Assembly (NCBI RefSeq): GCF_018332715.1
Contig: NZ_BOQP01000008.1
Coordinates: 372,001 to 436,000 of the forward strand
Source: Winogradskya consettensis
GTDB lineage: Bacteria; Actinomycetota; Actinomycetes; Mycobacteriales; Micromonosporaceae
Direction of reading: 5' to 3'
DNA: 64,000 nucleotides
In this document: positions 40,494 through 48,933 of the stretch, one piece after another
Numbering within the stretch: position 1 is the stretch's first letter
Layout of the letters: each line of letters opens with the position of its first letter
The notes under the pieces: generated by a model
The model's database searches: none
Seen by the model: only the letters and a program-made list of their open reading frames with translations
What the model was told of the DNA's origin: nothing
Position numbers and translations under genes: made by a program

Positions 40494-41628
40494 ACTGCGG
40501 GGCGGGGTGGCGCAGGAAGTCGTGGTGGGAGATGTCCCAGCCGTAGGCGCCGGTGCGGGCGAACAGCAGCACGTCGCCGATCCGCAGGCGGTCCACGGGC
40601 TGGTCCCGGGCGAGGACGTCACGCGGGGTGCACAACTCGCCCACCGCGTCCACACGCACGTCCGACACTGCAGGACGGTCCCAGGGGTACGGCCACAGCT
40701 CCCGCGCCACGACCGTGAACGGATGGCTGTAACCCCACGCGGCGGGGAGCCGGAAGTGGTGCGTGCCGCCGCGCAGCACCGCGAACCACGTGCCGTGCGT
40801 ACGTTTCAGATCGATGACCTCGGCGGCGTACCAGCCCGCGTCGGCGGCGAGGATCCGGCCCGGTTCCACGATCAGCGTCACCCCGGGCGGCACGGTGACC
40901 CCGGTCGACAGCGCGTCCAGGTCGATCGTCGCGTCGCTGAGGTAGTCGATGCCCAGGCCCCCGCCGGCGTTGACGATCTCCAGGTCGACGCCGTGGCGCG
41001 CCGCGGCCGTCACCGACCACGCGAGACAGTCGGCGAGAAACCGCGCGTGCGCCGGGCCGTCGGGGTTGTTCGACACGGCGTGCAGGTGGAACCCCGCGAT
41101 GCGGACGTTGTCGTGGGGCAGGGCGAAGAACTCCGCGAGCGCTGCCTCGTCGACACCGAACGGGGTCGCCGTGCCCGTCATCGCGTGGGTGCCGCCGACG
41201 GACGCGGTCGCGCGGTTCACGCGTACACACGCTGTCACCACAACCCCCGCGGCCGCGGCCAGCCGATCGAGCCTGCGCAGCTCCTGGCCGCTCTCGATGT
41301 TGATCTGCGCGCCCGCCGTGATCGCCGCGGCCAGCTCGGCGTCGGTCTTCGCCGGGCCGCCGAACACGATCTGCCGGGCGCCGGCACCCACGGCCAGCTG
41401 CAACTCACCCCCGGACGCGACCTCCAGGCCGTCACACACCGAAGCGAGGGTGTGTACGACGTCCGGGTGCCCGTTCGCCTTGACCGCGTACAGCAGCGTC
41501 GTCCCGGCCGGTAACGCCGCCCGCACCCGCGCGGCCCGGTCCCGCAACGCCTGTAGGTCATAGACGTACGCGCAGACCGGCGACGGCAGGCCGGCGAGCG
41601 CGGCGGCGACGTTCTCAGGCGCGGGCAT
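40480..41628 (-). CDS. Type III PLP-dependent decarboxylase of siderophore synthesis (PvsE/SbnH-like)
   Basis: 382 residues, alanine racemase fold. PLP-Lys50 lies in LLYAVKANGHPD; GGGLGIDY and EPGR match the phosphate-binding and later motifs, and the catalytic Cys lies in GELCTPRDVLARD. It resembles diaminopimelate/ornithine decarboxylases and the SbnH and PvsE enzymes, which decarboxylate a citryl-amino acid intermediate. It overlaps the upstream IucA/IucC gene by 14 bp, so it is the last gene of a three-gene operon. The exact substrate is unknown. Confidence 0.88.
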   Translation of the reverse strand: MPAPENVAAALAGLPSPVCAYVYDLQALRDRAARVRAALPAGTTLLYAVKANGHPDVVHTLASVCDGLEVASGGELQLAVGAGARQIVFGGPAKTDAELAAAITAGAQINIESGQELRRLDRLAAAAGVVVTACVRVNRATASVGGTHAMTGTATPFGVDEAALAEFFALPHDNVRIAGFHLHAVSNNPDGPAHARFLADCLAWSVTAAARHGVDLEIVNAGGGLGIDYLSDATIDLDALSTGVTVPPGVTLIVEPGRILAADAGWYAAEVIDLKRTHGTWFAVLRGGTHHFRLPAAWGYSHPFTVVARELWPYPWDRPAVSDVRVDAVGELCTPRDVLARDQPVDRLRIGDVLLFARTGAYGWDISHHDFLRHPAPQFIVV

Positions 41629-43231
41629 GCAGGGGATTCTCCACGGGCAGGTACTCGTCGCCGCCCCCGGCCAGCCGCATCCTGACCAGCGCCTTGTGCG
41701 GGACCAGCGGCGCGGTGAACGCCGCATGATCGGCGCGGGCGACCGCACCGGGCACGTCGTACACCTCGTCGACGACCGCGCGCACGATCCGCCACGCCGC
41801 GTCCTCGGCCAGGCCGTGGGACTCGCCGAGCCGGATGACGAGCTCCCCGAGGTGTGCCTGGAACCCGGTGTAGCCGATCTTCGCGCGCAGCACGTCCTCG
41901 TCGTCGGTGCCGACCACCGATCCCGGCCACAGCTCCAGGGCGCCGGCCGCGGCACCGAGGCGTCCCGGGTGCAGCCGCAGCCCCGCGAAGTCCCGCAGCG
42001 CCAGCCGGTGCGGGACACCACCGAGGAACGTCGGCAGGCAGTTCTGCAGGTGCGCCTCGAACGCCACCCCGCGCATCGTGAGCCGCAGCAACGGCGGCAG
42101 GACCAGCCGGGCGTACGCGTCCAGGAAAGCCCCCGCCGCCGCCGTGCCGTTGATGCGTCCCGTGCCCGCGGCGAACTCCGCGACCAGTTTCGCGGCCACG
42201 AACGGCAAAGCCCCACCCGGCACCGCGTGTTCCCCCGGGAGCAGCCGGCCGGTCAGCCCGTCGCGCAGGATCGCGGCCATGTCGCGCCCCGAACCCGCCG
42301 GGACGGCCGCGCCCGCCGTCTCGGCCATCAGCAGCAGCCGGTCCATCCCCGGATCGCCGGCGACCAGGCGGTGCAGCAGTGCCGACACGGCCGGGCCGTT
42401 ACGGGTGCTGGCCACCGAGATGCTGCGCCGCGTCGAGGTCACCTGGATGTCGAGGGACACCTTCACGTAGCGGCGGCTGCCGTCCGCGGCGGCGGGCAGC
42501 AGCAGGGTCCGCAGCGCCGCCGTCGGCACCGCGTCGAGTTCCGCGTCGAGGATCCGCACGTCACCCGCGTCGATCAGGTCCCGGTAGCGGGTGCGCAGCA
42601 CGGCGTCGCGCTGCCACGCGTGCACGGGCTGCAGGCGGAATCCGGGCGCCACCTCGGGCAGCTGCGGGTAGGCCTCCCGCAGGGCAGCGCCGACGTCGTC
42701 ACCCAGGTGCGTGTCGTCGCGCACGGCGAGGAACCCGAGGCGGGTGTGCCCGGCCTCCAGGTCGTGGGCGAGCACGTCGGAGGTGTCCCAGCCCAGCCGC
42801 GTACGCCCGCAGGGGTGCAGGTTGTGCCCGGCCACCGCGAGCCGTTCCCCGGCAACGGCCTGCGCGTCCGGATCGGCGGCGGCTTTTTGCGGGGGCCGGG
42901 CCATGGCGATGGCGAGGTTGACGACAGCGTTGCGCAGCTCGGCGGCGAGCCCGGCGGCCCCGGGCAGCCCCGGCGGTATGAGCTCCGCCGGGTCGTCCGC
43001 GCCGGAATGGGCGTACTCCACGCGATGGAACGCGTGGAAGTGGTCCCCGGGCGCGGCGTCGACGAGTCGTTCCCGGACCAGAGCCCCCCGCAACCTGCGC
43101 CCCACCACGTCGGCGGCCTCCGGCAGTGCCGCCTCGTACGCCGCGGCCAGCCCCGGTGCGTGCACAGCCAGCGCCGCACCCGCATGGGCAGCGGACACAG
43201 CCAGCCTGCCGGTAGTCACGCTGCGCGTCAT
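41615..43231 (-). CDS. NRPS-independent siderophore synthetase (IucA/IucC family), second
   Basis: 538 residues. Family landmarks are GHNLHPCGRTRLGWDTSDVLAHDLEAGH (the 'HP..K.R.G' ATP site), QPVHAWQRDAVL, KVSLDIQVTSTRRSIS, NGPAVSALLHRLV, TMRGVAFEAHLQNCLPTFLGGVPHRLALRDFAG and DEVYDVPGAVARADHAAF. These enzymes use ATP to join citrate or a related acid to an amine or alcohol. The ATG at 43231 overlaps the upstream synthetase stop by four bases. The sequence resembles PvsD/SbnF-type synthetases, though the type cannot be settled by reading. Confidence 0.9.
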   Translation of the reverse strand: MTRSVTTGRLAVSAAHAGAALAVHAPGLAAAYEAALPEAADVVGRRLRGALVRERLVDAAPGDHFHAFHRVEYAHSGADDPAELIPPGLPGAAGLAAELRNAVVNLAIAMARPPQKAAADPDAQAVAGERLAVAGHNLHPCGRTRLGWDTSDVLAHDLEAGHTRLGFLAVRDDTHLGDDVGAALREAYPQLPEVAPGFRLQPVHAWQRDAVLRTRYRDLIDAGDVRILDAELDAVPTAALRTLLLPAAADGSRRYVKVSLDIQVTSTRRSISVASTRNGPAVSALLHRLVAGDPGMDRLLLMAETAGAAVPAGSGRDMAAILRDGLTGRLLPGEHAVPGGALPFVAAKLVAEFAAGTGRINGTAAAGAFLDAYARLVLPPLLRLTMRGVAFEAHLQNCLPTFLGGVPHRLALRDFAGLRLHPGRLGAAAGALELWPGSVVGTDDEDVLRAKIGYTGFQAHLGELVIRLGESHGLAEDAAWRIVRAVVDEVYDVPGAVARADHAAFTAPLVPHKALVRMRLAGGGDEYLPVENPLHARA

Positions 43232-44697
43232 GAGGCTCCCATCGGATTGTCCACGTACGCCCACACGTCGTCGAGAGGATCGGCGGCGAGCCGCATCGCC
43301 GTGGTGGCCTTGACCGGCAGTGGTTCGGTGAGCAGCGCCGCGGCGTCGGGGGTGCCTGCGGCGGCGATCGCGTGGGCGGTCGTGGCCCACAGCTTCGCCG
43401 GGTCGGCGCCGCCGCGTTGAAGGACGGCGATGAGCTGACCGGTGACCGTGCCGAGCACCGCGGCGGCGAGCTTCGTGCGCAGCACCACCGGGTCGTCGCT
43501 GGGCAGGTCACCCTCCAGCGGCGGGGCTTCGACACCGGCGGCGGCCAGGCGGCGGGGGCTGACCCGTACCCCGCCGAAGTCGCGGTAGACGATCCGGACG
43601 GGGCGCCTGCCGGCAAGCACGACCAGGGTGTTCTGGCCGTGGGCCTCCAGCGCGACGCCCCGGTCCAGGACGGCCAGCAGCGGAGGGAGCAGCAGGTGGG
43701 TGAGGTCGTGCCACCACGCGTACGGGTCGGTGGCGGCGTGGTGCAGCAGGGGCCGGCCGTCGTACGGGTCGGGGGCGGCCAGCGCGGCGAGGGGCACGAT
43801 CGTCTCGCCGGGTCGCAGCCGGGGGGCTTCGCGGCGCAGGTGGGCCAGGTGCCGGTCGGGGTGCCCGTCGACGATCACCGCCCCGGCGCCGGTCTCGGCG
43901 AGGATCTCCAGCGGCAGACCGGCGGTGAGGGTGCGCAGCAGCGCGGACAGCCGGGGGCCGTTGTGCACGGCGGCCGGTGACACGGTCCGCACGGCGGAGG
44001 TCATCTGGATGTCCACGGCGGTCTTGACGTGCCCGGCGCCGGTGTCGACGGTGCGCAGCGACATCAGCGGGCTCACCGGGCCGGTCTCGCCGTCGGGCCG
44101 CAGCCACGGGTGGGTGTCGCGGAGCCGGTCGGCCTGCCACGGGTGGGCGAGCAGCACCGGGGGCCCGCCGCCGTACCAGCGGTCCGCGGGGACGCGGAGC
44201 TTGCGCAGGCGCAGGGTGGGCCGGTGCTCCGGGGCGTAGCGCAGGACGTCGGCGACGGTCAGGCCGGTGCGGGTGCGGCAGCAGGGGTGCAGCGGGTGGC
44301 CGTCCGGCACGAGCTGTTCGAGGGTGGCCAGGTCCGGGGAGGTGTCCAGCAGCGGCCGGTCGCCGGGCGGGGGCGGGTCGGCGTAGGCGAGGGCGAGGTT
44401 CTCCACGGAGTTGGCGATCTCGTCGCGGAACCCCCGCGCCCAGCCGAGCCGGGTCACCAGCTCCGCGGGATCGGTGGTGCCCGACACGGTGAGGCCGGGT
44501 TCCGGCACGGCGAAGGGCAGTGCGGCCCGCGCCGGATACTCGAGGGTCACGCCGAGCGGTTCGCGTTCGACGGCCCCGAGCAGCCGGGACATGATCTCCG
44601 CGCGGGCCCGGGGCAGGGCCCGGTCGTAGGCGCCGGTGAGGTCCGGGCGCAGGGTCGTCAGCTCGGCGCGGGTCCGGGCGCCGTCGGCGGTGGGCAC
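43228..44697 (-). CDS. NRPS-independent siderophore synthetase (IucA/IucC family), first
   Basis: 489 residues with DGHPLHPCCRTRTGLTVADVLRYAPEHRP (ATP-site motif), LLAHPWQADRLRDTHPWL, KTAVDIQMTSAVRTVSPAAVHNGPRLSALLRTL and RGVALEAHGQNTLVVLAGRRPVRIVYRDFGG. Start is GTG 44697. It is the first gene of the operon and faces the 28-bp shared motif at 44729-44756. Together with the second synthetase and the decarboxylase it makes a carboxylate siderophore; an uptake system is not seen in this window. Confidence 0.9.
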   Translation of the reverse strand: MPTADGARTRAELTTLRPDLTGAYDRALPRARAEIMSRLLGAVEREPLGVTLEYPARAALPFAVPEPGLTVSGTTDPAELVTRLGWARGFRDEIANSVENLALAYADPPPPGDRPLLDTSPDLATLEQLVPDGHPLHPCCRTRTGLTVADVLRYAPEHRPTLRLRKLRVPADRWYGGGPPVLLAHPWQADRLRDTHPWLRPDGETGPVSPLMSLRTVDTGAGHVKTAVDIQMTSAVRTVSPAAVHNGPRLSALLRTLTAGLPLEILAETGAGAVIVDGHPDRHLAHLRREAPRLRPGETIVPLAALAAPDPYDGRPLLHHAATDPYAWWHDLTHLLLPPLLAVLDRGVALEAHGQNTLVVLAGRRPVRIVYRDFGGVRVSPRRLAAAGVEAPPLEGDLPSDDPVVLRTKLAAAVLGTVTGQLIAVLQRGGADPAKLWATTAHAIAAAGTPDAAALLTEPLPVKATTAMRLAADPLDDVWAYVDNPMGAS

Positions 44698-44728
44698 GCG
44701 CTCATTGTCCGTCCTGGAACACCCCTCT

Positions 44729-44756
44729 CCCCTAACGTCCTAGGATGGCTTAGGGG
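44729..44756. promoter_or_regulatory. Shared 28-bp motif, copy 2, upstream of the siderophore operon
   Basis: CCCCTAA (44729-44735) and TTAGGGG (44750-44756) are perfect inverted arms around the palindrome TCCTAGGA (44738-44745). TCCTAGGATGGyTTA is shared with 29673-29700. Its CCTAA/TTAGG arms resemble half sites of DtxR/IdeR iron boxes, but the spacing is not the standard 19-bp box. It is 32 bp upstream of the first siderophore gene, a good place for an iron repressor. Confidence 0.6.
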
Positions 44757-44846
44757 GTGTGCTGCGCACACCACGATCAACTACAAAAAGGAATTCGACG
44801 ACCCCCACCATTTGCTTTTGGGCAGGTCAGAGGGCTGCGAAAAGGG

Positions 44847-44869
44847 GTCGGCAGCCAACCGCTGCCGAC
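44847..44869 (-). terminator. Terminator of the epimerase gene
   Basis: GTCGGCAGC and GCTGCCGAC (9 bp) enclose CAACC. Read on the minus strand the hairpin is followed by CCCCTTTT, so it ends transcripts of the epimerase gene at 44899. Confidence 0.75.
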
Positions 44870-44898
44870 TCCTCGCCCGATGATCTCCGTGGCGGATG

Positions 44899-45861
44899 TC
44901 ACGACACGACAGTGGACTCCTTCTCCGGGCTCAGGCCGAGCGCGGGCCGGTCCGGGCGCCGCGGGGGCGTACCGCCCAGGGTCTGCATCCAGGCCCACGT
45001 GTCGGCGACGGTCTCCCGGATCGGGCGTGGCTTCAGGCCGGCGGCGAGGGCCTTGCTGACGTCGCCCTGATGCAGGAAGCCGTAGTCGGCGCTGCTGGGG
45101 GCGAGCCAGATCGGCAGTTCGATCCACGCCTCGATGCCGGCGTCGAGGATCGTCTTCTCGTCGGTCCAGCGCAGGTCGGCGTGCCCGCCGGTGAGCTCGT
45201 TGCCGAGGTCGAGCAGTTCTCCCATGGTGGTGTGCCCGGGTGGGCTGACCACGTTGTACGCCCCGGTGCCGGTGGTGTCGAGGACGAAGTCGGCGAGGTC
45301 GCGGACGTCGATGAGTTGCAGGGGCAGGTCGTGCGGGCCGGGGGCGAGGGTGGGGCCGCCGCGTTCGAGGCGGGTGAGCCACCAGGGCAGCCGGCCGACG
45401 TCCTCGTGGGGGCCCAGGACCAGGCCGGCGCGGGCGTGCAGGACGGGGCCGGTGAAGTGTTCGTCGACGGCGAGTTCGGCGCCGCGTTTGTGGTGGGCGT
45501 AGTCGTCGCCGTCGCCGGTGACGGTGGGGGCGTCTTCGGTGGCGCCGGGGCCGGTGCCGTCGGCGTAGACGCTGCGGCTGGAGATGTAGGTGTAGCGCCC
45601 GGCGTGGCCGTTGAGTGCTGTGGCGGCGTCGCGGACGGCGCCGGGGGCGGCGGACCAGGTGTCGATGACGTGGTCCCAGGTGCCGCCGGCGAGTGCGGTG
45701 AGGCCGTCGGGGGTGGTGCGGTCCCCGACGAGGGCGGTGACGCCTGGCGGTGGCCGGCGGTTGCCGCGGTTGAGCACGGTGATGTCGTGGCCGCGGGTGC
45801 GGGCGGCGTCGATGAGTGCGTGTCCGGCGAAGCCGGTGCCGCCGAGGATGAGCAGTCGCAT
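44899..45861 (-). CDS. NAD(P)-dependent epimerase/dehydratase (extended SDR)
   Basis: 320 residues. The Rossmann motif is MRLLILGGTGFAGHALIDAA; the active-site region is YTYISSRSVYADG (Ser and Tyr), with Lys in the following YAHHKRGAEL (YxxxK). LQLIDVRDLADFVLDT matches the nucleotide-sugar epimerase family. Many such proteins act on nucleotide sugars or are reductases; the substrate is unknown. ATG 45861 is clear. A terminator follows at 44847. Confidence 0.9.
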   Translation of the reverse strand: MRLLILGGTGFAGHALIDAARTRGHDITVLNRGNRRPPPGVTALVGDRTTPDGLTALAGGTWDHVIDTWSAAPGAVRDAATALNGHAGRYTYISSRSVYADGTGPGATEDAPTVTGDGDDYAHHKRGAELAVDEHFTGPVLHARAGLVLGPHEDVGRLPWWLTRLERGGPTLAPGPHDLPLQLIDVRDLADFVLDTTGTGAYNVVSPPGHTTMGELLDLGNELTGGHADLRWTDEKTILDAGIEAWIELPIWLAPSSADYGFLHQGDVSKALAAGLKPRPIRETVADTWAWMQTLGGTPPRRPDRPALGLSPEKESTVVS

Positions 45862-45920
45862 TGCCCGACCCTGCCCGGTGCGGGCGGGTGGGGGAAGGTG
45901 TTTTTGCTGTCGGCAGAGCG

Positions 45921-45980
45921 GTGGTGTGCCCGGACGTGGTGTGCCCAGAGGTGGTGTGCCCAGAGGTGGTGTGCCCGGTG
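45921..45980. repeat. Four-copy 15-bp tandem repeat
   Basis: Units GTGGTGTGCCCGGAC, GTGGTGTGCCCAGAG (twice) and GTGGTGTGCCCGGTG run head to tail. Since 15 is a multiple of 3, open frames across it repeat five residues. It lies in the ~320-bp gap between divergent genes and holds no supported gene; a repeat-number polymorphism or protein-binding array is possible. Confidence 0.9.
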
Positions 45981-46184
45981 CGGACGTCCCGGTCGGGTGG
46001 CCAGAGGCGTCCCCGGACCGCACCGGGCACTGCGCTCAAGTGTGGAGGTCGGTGGGTGGGTTCGGCAGCGGCGTTGGTGCCCAGGTGTCGAGCCGATCAT
46101 CCGATGGCACCCGTTACGGATGTCATGGGGTGAGGGTGACGTGTCACCCCTGCACCGGGGGGCGGGGGCGGCGAGGCTGGTGGC

Positions 46185-47090
46185 ATGACGGAGCGGATGG
46201 CTGTGGAGCTCGACGGTGTGGTGAAGCGGTTCGGGGCGGTGACGGCCGTGGACGGGGTGAGTCTGGCGATCCGGCCGGGGGAGGTGGTGGCGTTGCTGGG
46301 GCCGAACGGGGCGGGCAAGACGAGCACGGTGGACATGGTGCTGGGGTTGTCGGAGCCGTCGGTGGGGTCGGTGCGGGTGTATGGGCGTGCGCCGCGGGAG
46401 GCGGTGGCGCTGGGGCTGGTGTCGGCGGTGATGCAGTCGGGTGGGTTGTTGAAGGACTACACGGTCGGGGAGACGGTGCGGTTGACGGCGGTGTTGTTCG
46501 GGCGGCCGCGGGAGCGGGTGGAGGCGGTGCTGGAGCGGGCGGGGATCGCGGATATCCGGGATCGCCTGGTGGGGAAGTGTTCGGGGGGTCAGCAGCAGCG
46601 GTTGCGGTTCGCGATGGCGTTGTTGCCGGATCCGGAGTTGCTGATCCTGGATGAGCCGACGACGGGGATGGATGTGTCGGGTCGCCATGATTTCTGGTCG
46701 GCGATCCGGGAGGACGCGCGGTCGGGGCGGACGGTGATCTTCGCGACGCATTACCTGGAGGAGGCGGATGCGTATGCGGATCGGGTGGTGTTCGTGCGGC
46801 GGGGGCGGGTGGTGGCGGACGGTACGGCGGCGGAGGTGAAGGCGCTGGCGTCCGGGCGTACGGTGCGGGCGACTTTGCCGGGTGCCGGGGAGCAGGAGGC
46901 GGTGTTGCGGGCGATGGCGGGGGTGGATTCGGTGGAGGTCCGGGGGGATTCGGTGCTGGTGCATGCGTCGGACACCGATGAGGTGGCGCGGTATCTGCTG
47001 ACGCGGACGGCGGCGCGTGATCTGGAGATCGTGGCGCGGAACCTGGAGCAGGCTTTCATTGCGTTGACGAGTGACGAGGTGGCGGCATGA
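46185..47090 (+). CDS. ABC transporter ATP-binding protein (drug/antibiotic exporter type)
   Basis: 301 residues. Walker A GPNGAGKTST, Q-loop VMQSGGLL, signature KCSGGQQQRLRFAMALL, Walker B LLILDEPTTGMD and switch His in ATHYLEEADAYADR are all present. The C-terminal domain is that of DrrA-like exporters. It overlaps the permease gene by four bases (ATGA), and the four genes through 49541 appear to form one operon: ABC exporter plus two-component system. Export of a toxic peptide, lipid or drug is typical. Confidence 0.95.
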   Translation: MTERMAVELDGVVKRFGAVTAVDGVSLAIRPGEVVALLGPNGAGKTSTVDMVLGLSEPSVGSVRVYGRAPREAVALGLVSAVMQSGGLLKDYTVGETVRLTAVLFGRPRERVEAVLERAGIADIRDRLVGKCSGGQQQRLRFAMALLPDPELLILDEPTTGMDVSGRHDFWSAIREDARSGRTVIFATHYLEEADAYADRVVFVRRGRVVADGTAAEVKALASGRTVRATLPGAGEQEAVLRAMAGVDSVEVRGDSVLVHASDTDEVARYLLTRTAARDLEIVARNLEQAFIALTSDEVAA

Positions 47091-47866
47091 CGGCGGTGGT
47101 GGAGCGGTCGTTGCCGCGGTTCGGCGGGTTTTCGCTGGGGATGATCGGGCTGGAGTTGCGGCGGATGGTCCGTAACCGGCGGACGGTGGTGTTCACGGTG
47201 GTGATGCCGCCGGTGTTCTATCTGTTGTTCGGTAGTAGTGCGTCGTATCGCTCGGAGCGTCTCGACGGTGGTGGGAACGTGGCCGGGTATGTGCTGGTGA
47301 GCATGGCGGTTTATGGGGCGATGCTGGCGACGACGTCGGGTGGGGCGATGGTGTCGGTGGAGCGGGCGGCGGGGTGGTCGCGGCAGTTGCGGTTGACGCC
47401 GTTGCTGCCGGGGGCGTACATCGCGGTGAAGCTGGTCCTGGCGATGATCATCGGGGCGGTGTCGGTGGTGGTGGCGCTCGTGGTGGGTGCGTTCACGGGT
47501 GCGGAGTTGCCGGCGGCGGCGTGGGTGGAGTGCGGGTTGCTGGCGTGGGTGTGTGCGCTGGTGTTCGCGGCGTTCGGGTTGTTCATGGGGTATCTGCTGC
47601 CCAGTGAGAACGTGTTGCAGATCTTGGGGCCGGTTCTGGCGGTGTTGTCGTTCGCGGGTGGGTTGTTCGTGCCGGTGGATCAGCTGGGGTCGACGTTCGC
47701 GCGGATCGCGGCGTTCACGCCGGTGTACGGGGTGGGGCAGATCGCGCGGTATCCGTTGACGCATGAGGGGAATTTATGGCTGGCGGCGTTGAGCGTGGTG
47801 GTGTGGACGGCGGTGTTCTCGGTGGGGGCGATGTGGCGGTTCCGCAGGGACACGGCGCGGGTCTGA
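47087..47866 (+). CDS. ABC-2 type permease
   Basis: 259 residues with six membrane helices: VVFTVVMPPVFYLLFGSS, GYVLVSMAVYGAMLATTSGG, AYIAVKLVLAMIIGAVSVVVALVVG, ECGLLAWVCALVFAAFGLFMGYLL, ILGPVLAVLSFAGGLFVPVDQLG and LWLAALSVVVWTAVFSVG. The LRLTPLLPGAYIAVKL loop is typical of the DrrB/ABC-2 family. It overlaps both neighbours and is the membrane partner of the upstream ATPase. Confidence 0.93.
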   Translation: MTAVVERSLPRFGGFSLGMIGLELRRMVRNRRTVVFTVVMPPVFYLLFGSSASYRSERLDGGGNVAGYVLVSMAVYGAMLATTSGGAMVSVERAAGWSRQLRLTPLLPGAYIAVKLVLAMIIGAVSVVVALVVGAFTGAELPAAAWVECGLLAWVCALVFAAFGLFMGYLLPSENVLQILGPVLAVLSFAGGLFVPVDQLGSTFARIAAFTPVYGVGQIARYPLTHEGNLWLAALSVVVWTAVFSVGAMWRFRRDTARV

Positions 47867-48933
47867 CGCCTGGGCGGCCCCGGTTCGTGTGGGTGTTCGC
47901 CGCGGTCTGGCTGTTCTATCTCGGTGAGAACTTGTCGGCGTTGCGGGCGCAGTCCGGGTGGGTCCGGGATGTGGGTCTGGTGGCGCTTGCCGGTTTCGCG
48001 GTGTTGTACGTGTTCCTGGTGGCGCGTGGCCGGGCGGTGAGTGGGCGGTTGCCGCTGGTGTGGCTGTTGCTGATGGCGATGCTGGGTCTGGCGGCGTTGC
48101 AGGTGCCGGGTGCGGGGTTTCATGCGTTGACGTGTGCGGTGTATGTGGGTGCGCTGGCGATGACGGTGCTGCCGGTGTGGCAGGCGGTGCCGTTCTGCGG
48201 GGTGCTGGTGGTGTCGGCGGAGTTGCTGGCGTGGCTGGTGCCGGGGTGGGAGGACAACGGGTACGGCTTGGCGGTGTTGCTGGGGTCGGCGGCGACGTTC
48301 GGGTTGCGGCTGGCGGGGGAGCGGCAGTTCCGGTTGCGGGCGGCGCAGCAGGAGTTGTCGGTGATGGCGGTGCAGAACGAGCGGGCGCGGATCGCGGCGG
48401 ATCTGCACGACATTCTGGGGCATTCGCTGACGGTGGTGACGGTGAAGGCGGAGCTGGCGCAGCGGTTGCTGGATATCGATGTGGAGAAGGCGCGTAAGGA
48501 GTTGCAGGATCTGGAGGCTCTGGCGCGGGATGCGTTGTCGGATGTGCGGGCGACGGCGATGGGGATGCGGGGGATCTCGTTGCCGGGGGAGATCGCGGCG
48601 GCGCGGGAGGCGTTGAAGGCGGCGCATGTGGTGGCGGATCTGCCGGGGGCGGCGGATGAGGTGCCGTCGCGGGTGCGGGAGTTGTTCGCGTGGACGATCC
48701 GGGAGGCGGTGACGAATGTGGTGCGGCACAGCGGGGCGGGCCGGTGTGAGGTGCGGTTGACGTCGTCGAGTGTGGAGATCGTGGATGACGGGCCGGGTGC
48801 GGGGGTGCCGGCGTCCGATGGGCAGGGGTTGCTGGGGTTGCAGCGGCGTGCGCGGGAGGCGGGTGCGGTGTTGTCGGTGGGGCGTCGTGCGGATGGGCCG
48901 GGGTTCCGGGTGCGGGTGGAGGTGGTGTCGTGA
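47833..48933 (+). CDS. Sensor histidine kinase (NarL/DesK type)
   Basis: About 366 residues. Four or five membrane helices in the first ~170 residues are followed by the HisKA_3 phosphoacceptor region NERARIAADLHDILGHSLTVVTVKAELAQRLLDID (His in LHDILGH), and the ATPase domain has REAVTNVVRHSGAGRC (N box), VDDGPGAG (G1) and GQGLLGLQRRA (G2). The start is uncertain because it overlaps the permease gene: GTG 47833 and GTG 47887 are candidates. It probably senses the exporter's substrate or envelope state. Confidence 0.92.
   Translation: MAVPQGHGAGLTPGRPRFVWVFAAVWLFYLGENLSALRAQSGWVRDVGLVALAGFAVLYVFLVARGRAVSGRLPLVWLLLMAMLGLAALQVPGAGFHALTCAVYVGALAMTVLPVWQAVPFCGVLVVSAELLAWLVPGWEDNGYGLAVLLGSAATFGLRLAGERQFRLRAAQQELSVMAVQNERARIAADLHDILGHSLTVVTVKAELAQRLLDIDVEKARKELQDLEALARDALSDVRATAMGMRGISLPGEIAAAREALKAAHVVADLPGAADEVPSRVRELFAWTIREAVTNVVRHSGAGRCEVRLTSSSVEIVDDGPGAGVPASDGQGLLGLQRRAREAGAVLSVGRRADGPGFRVRVEVVS

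Noticed and set aside
44757-44771. Palindrome GTGTGC-TGC-GCACAC after the siderophore motif
   Set aside because: Symmetric and close to the 28-bp motif, but too short to interpret and lacking a second copy.
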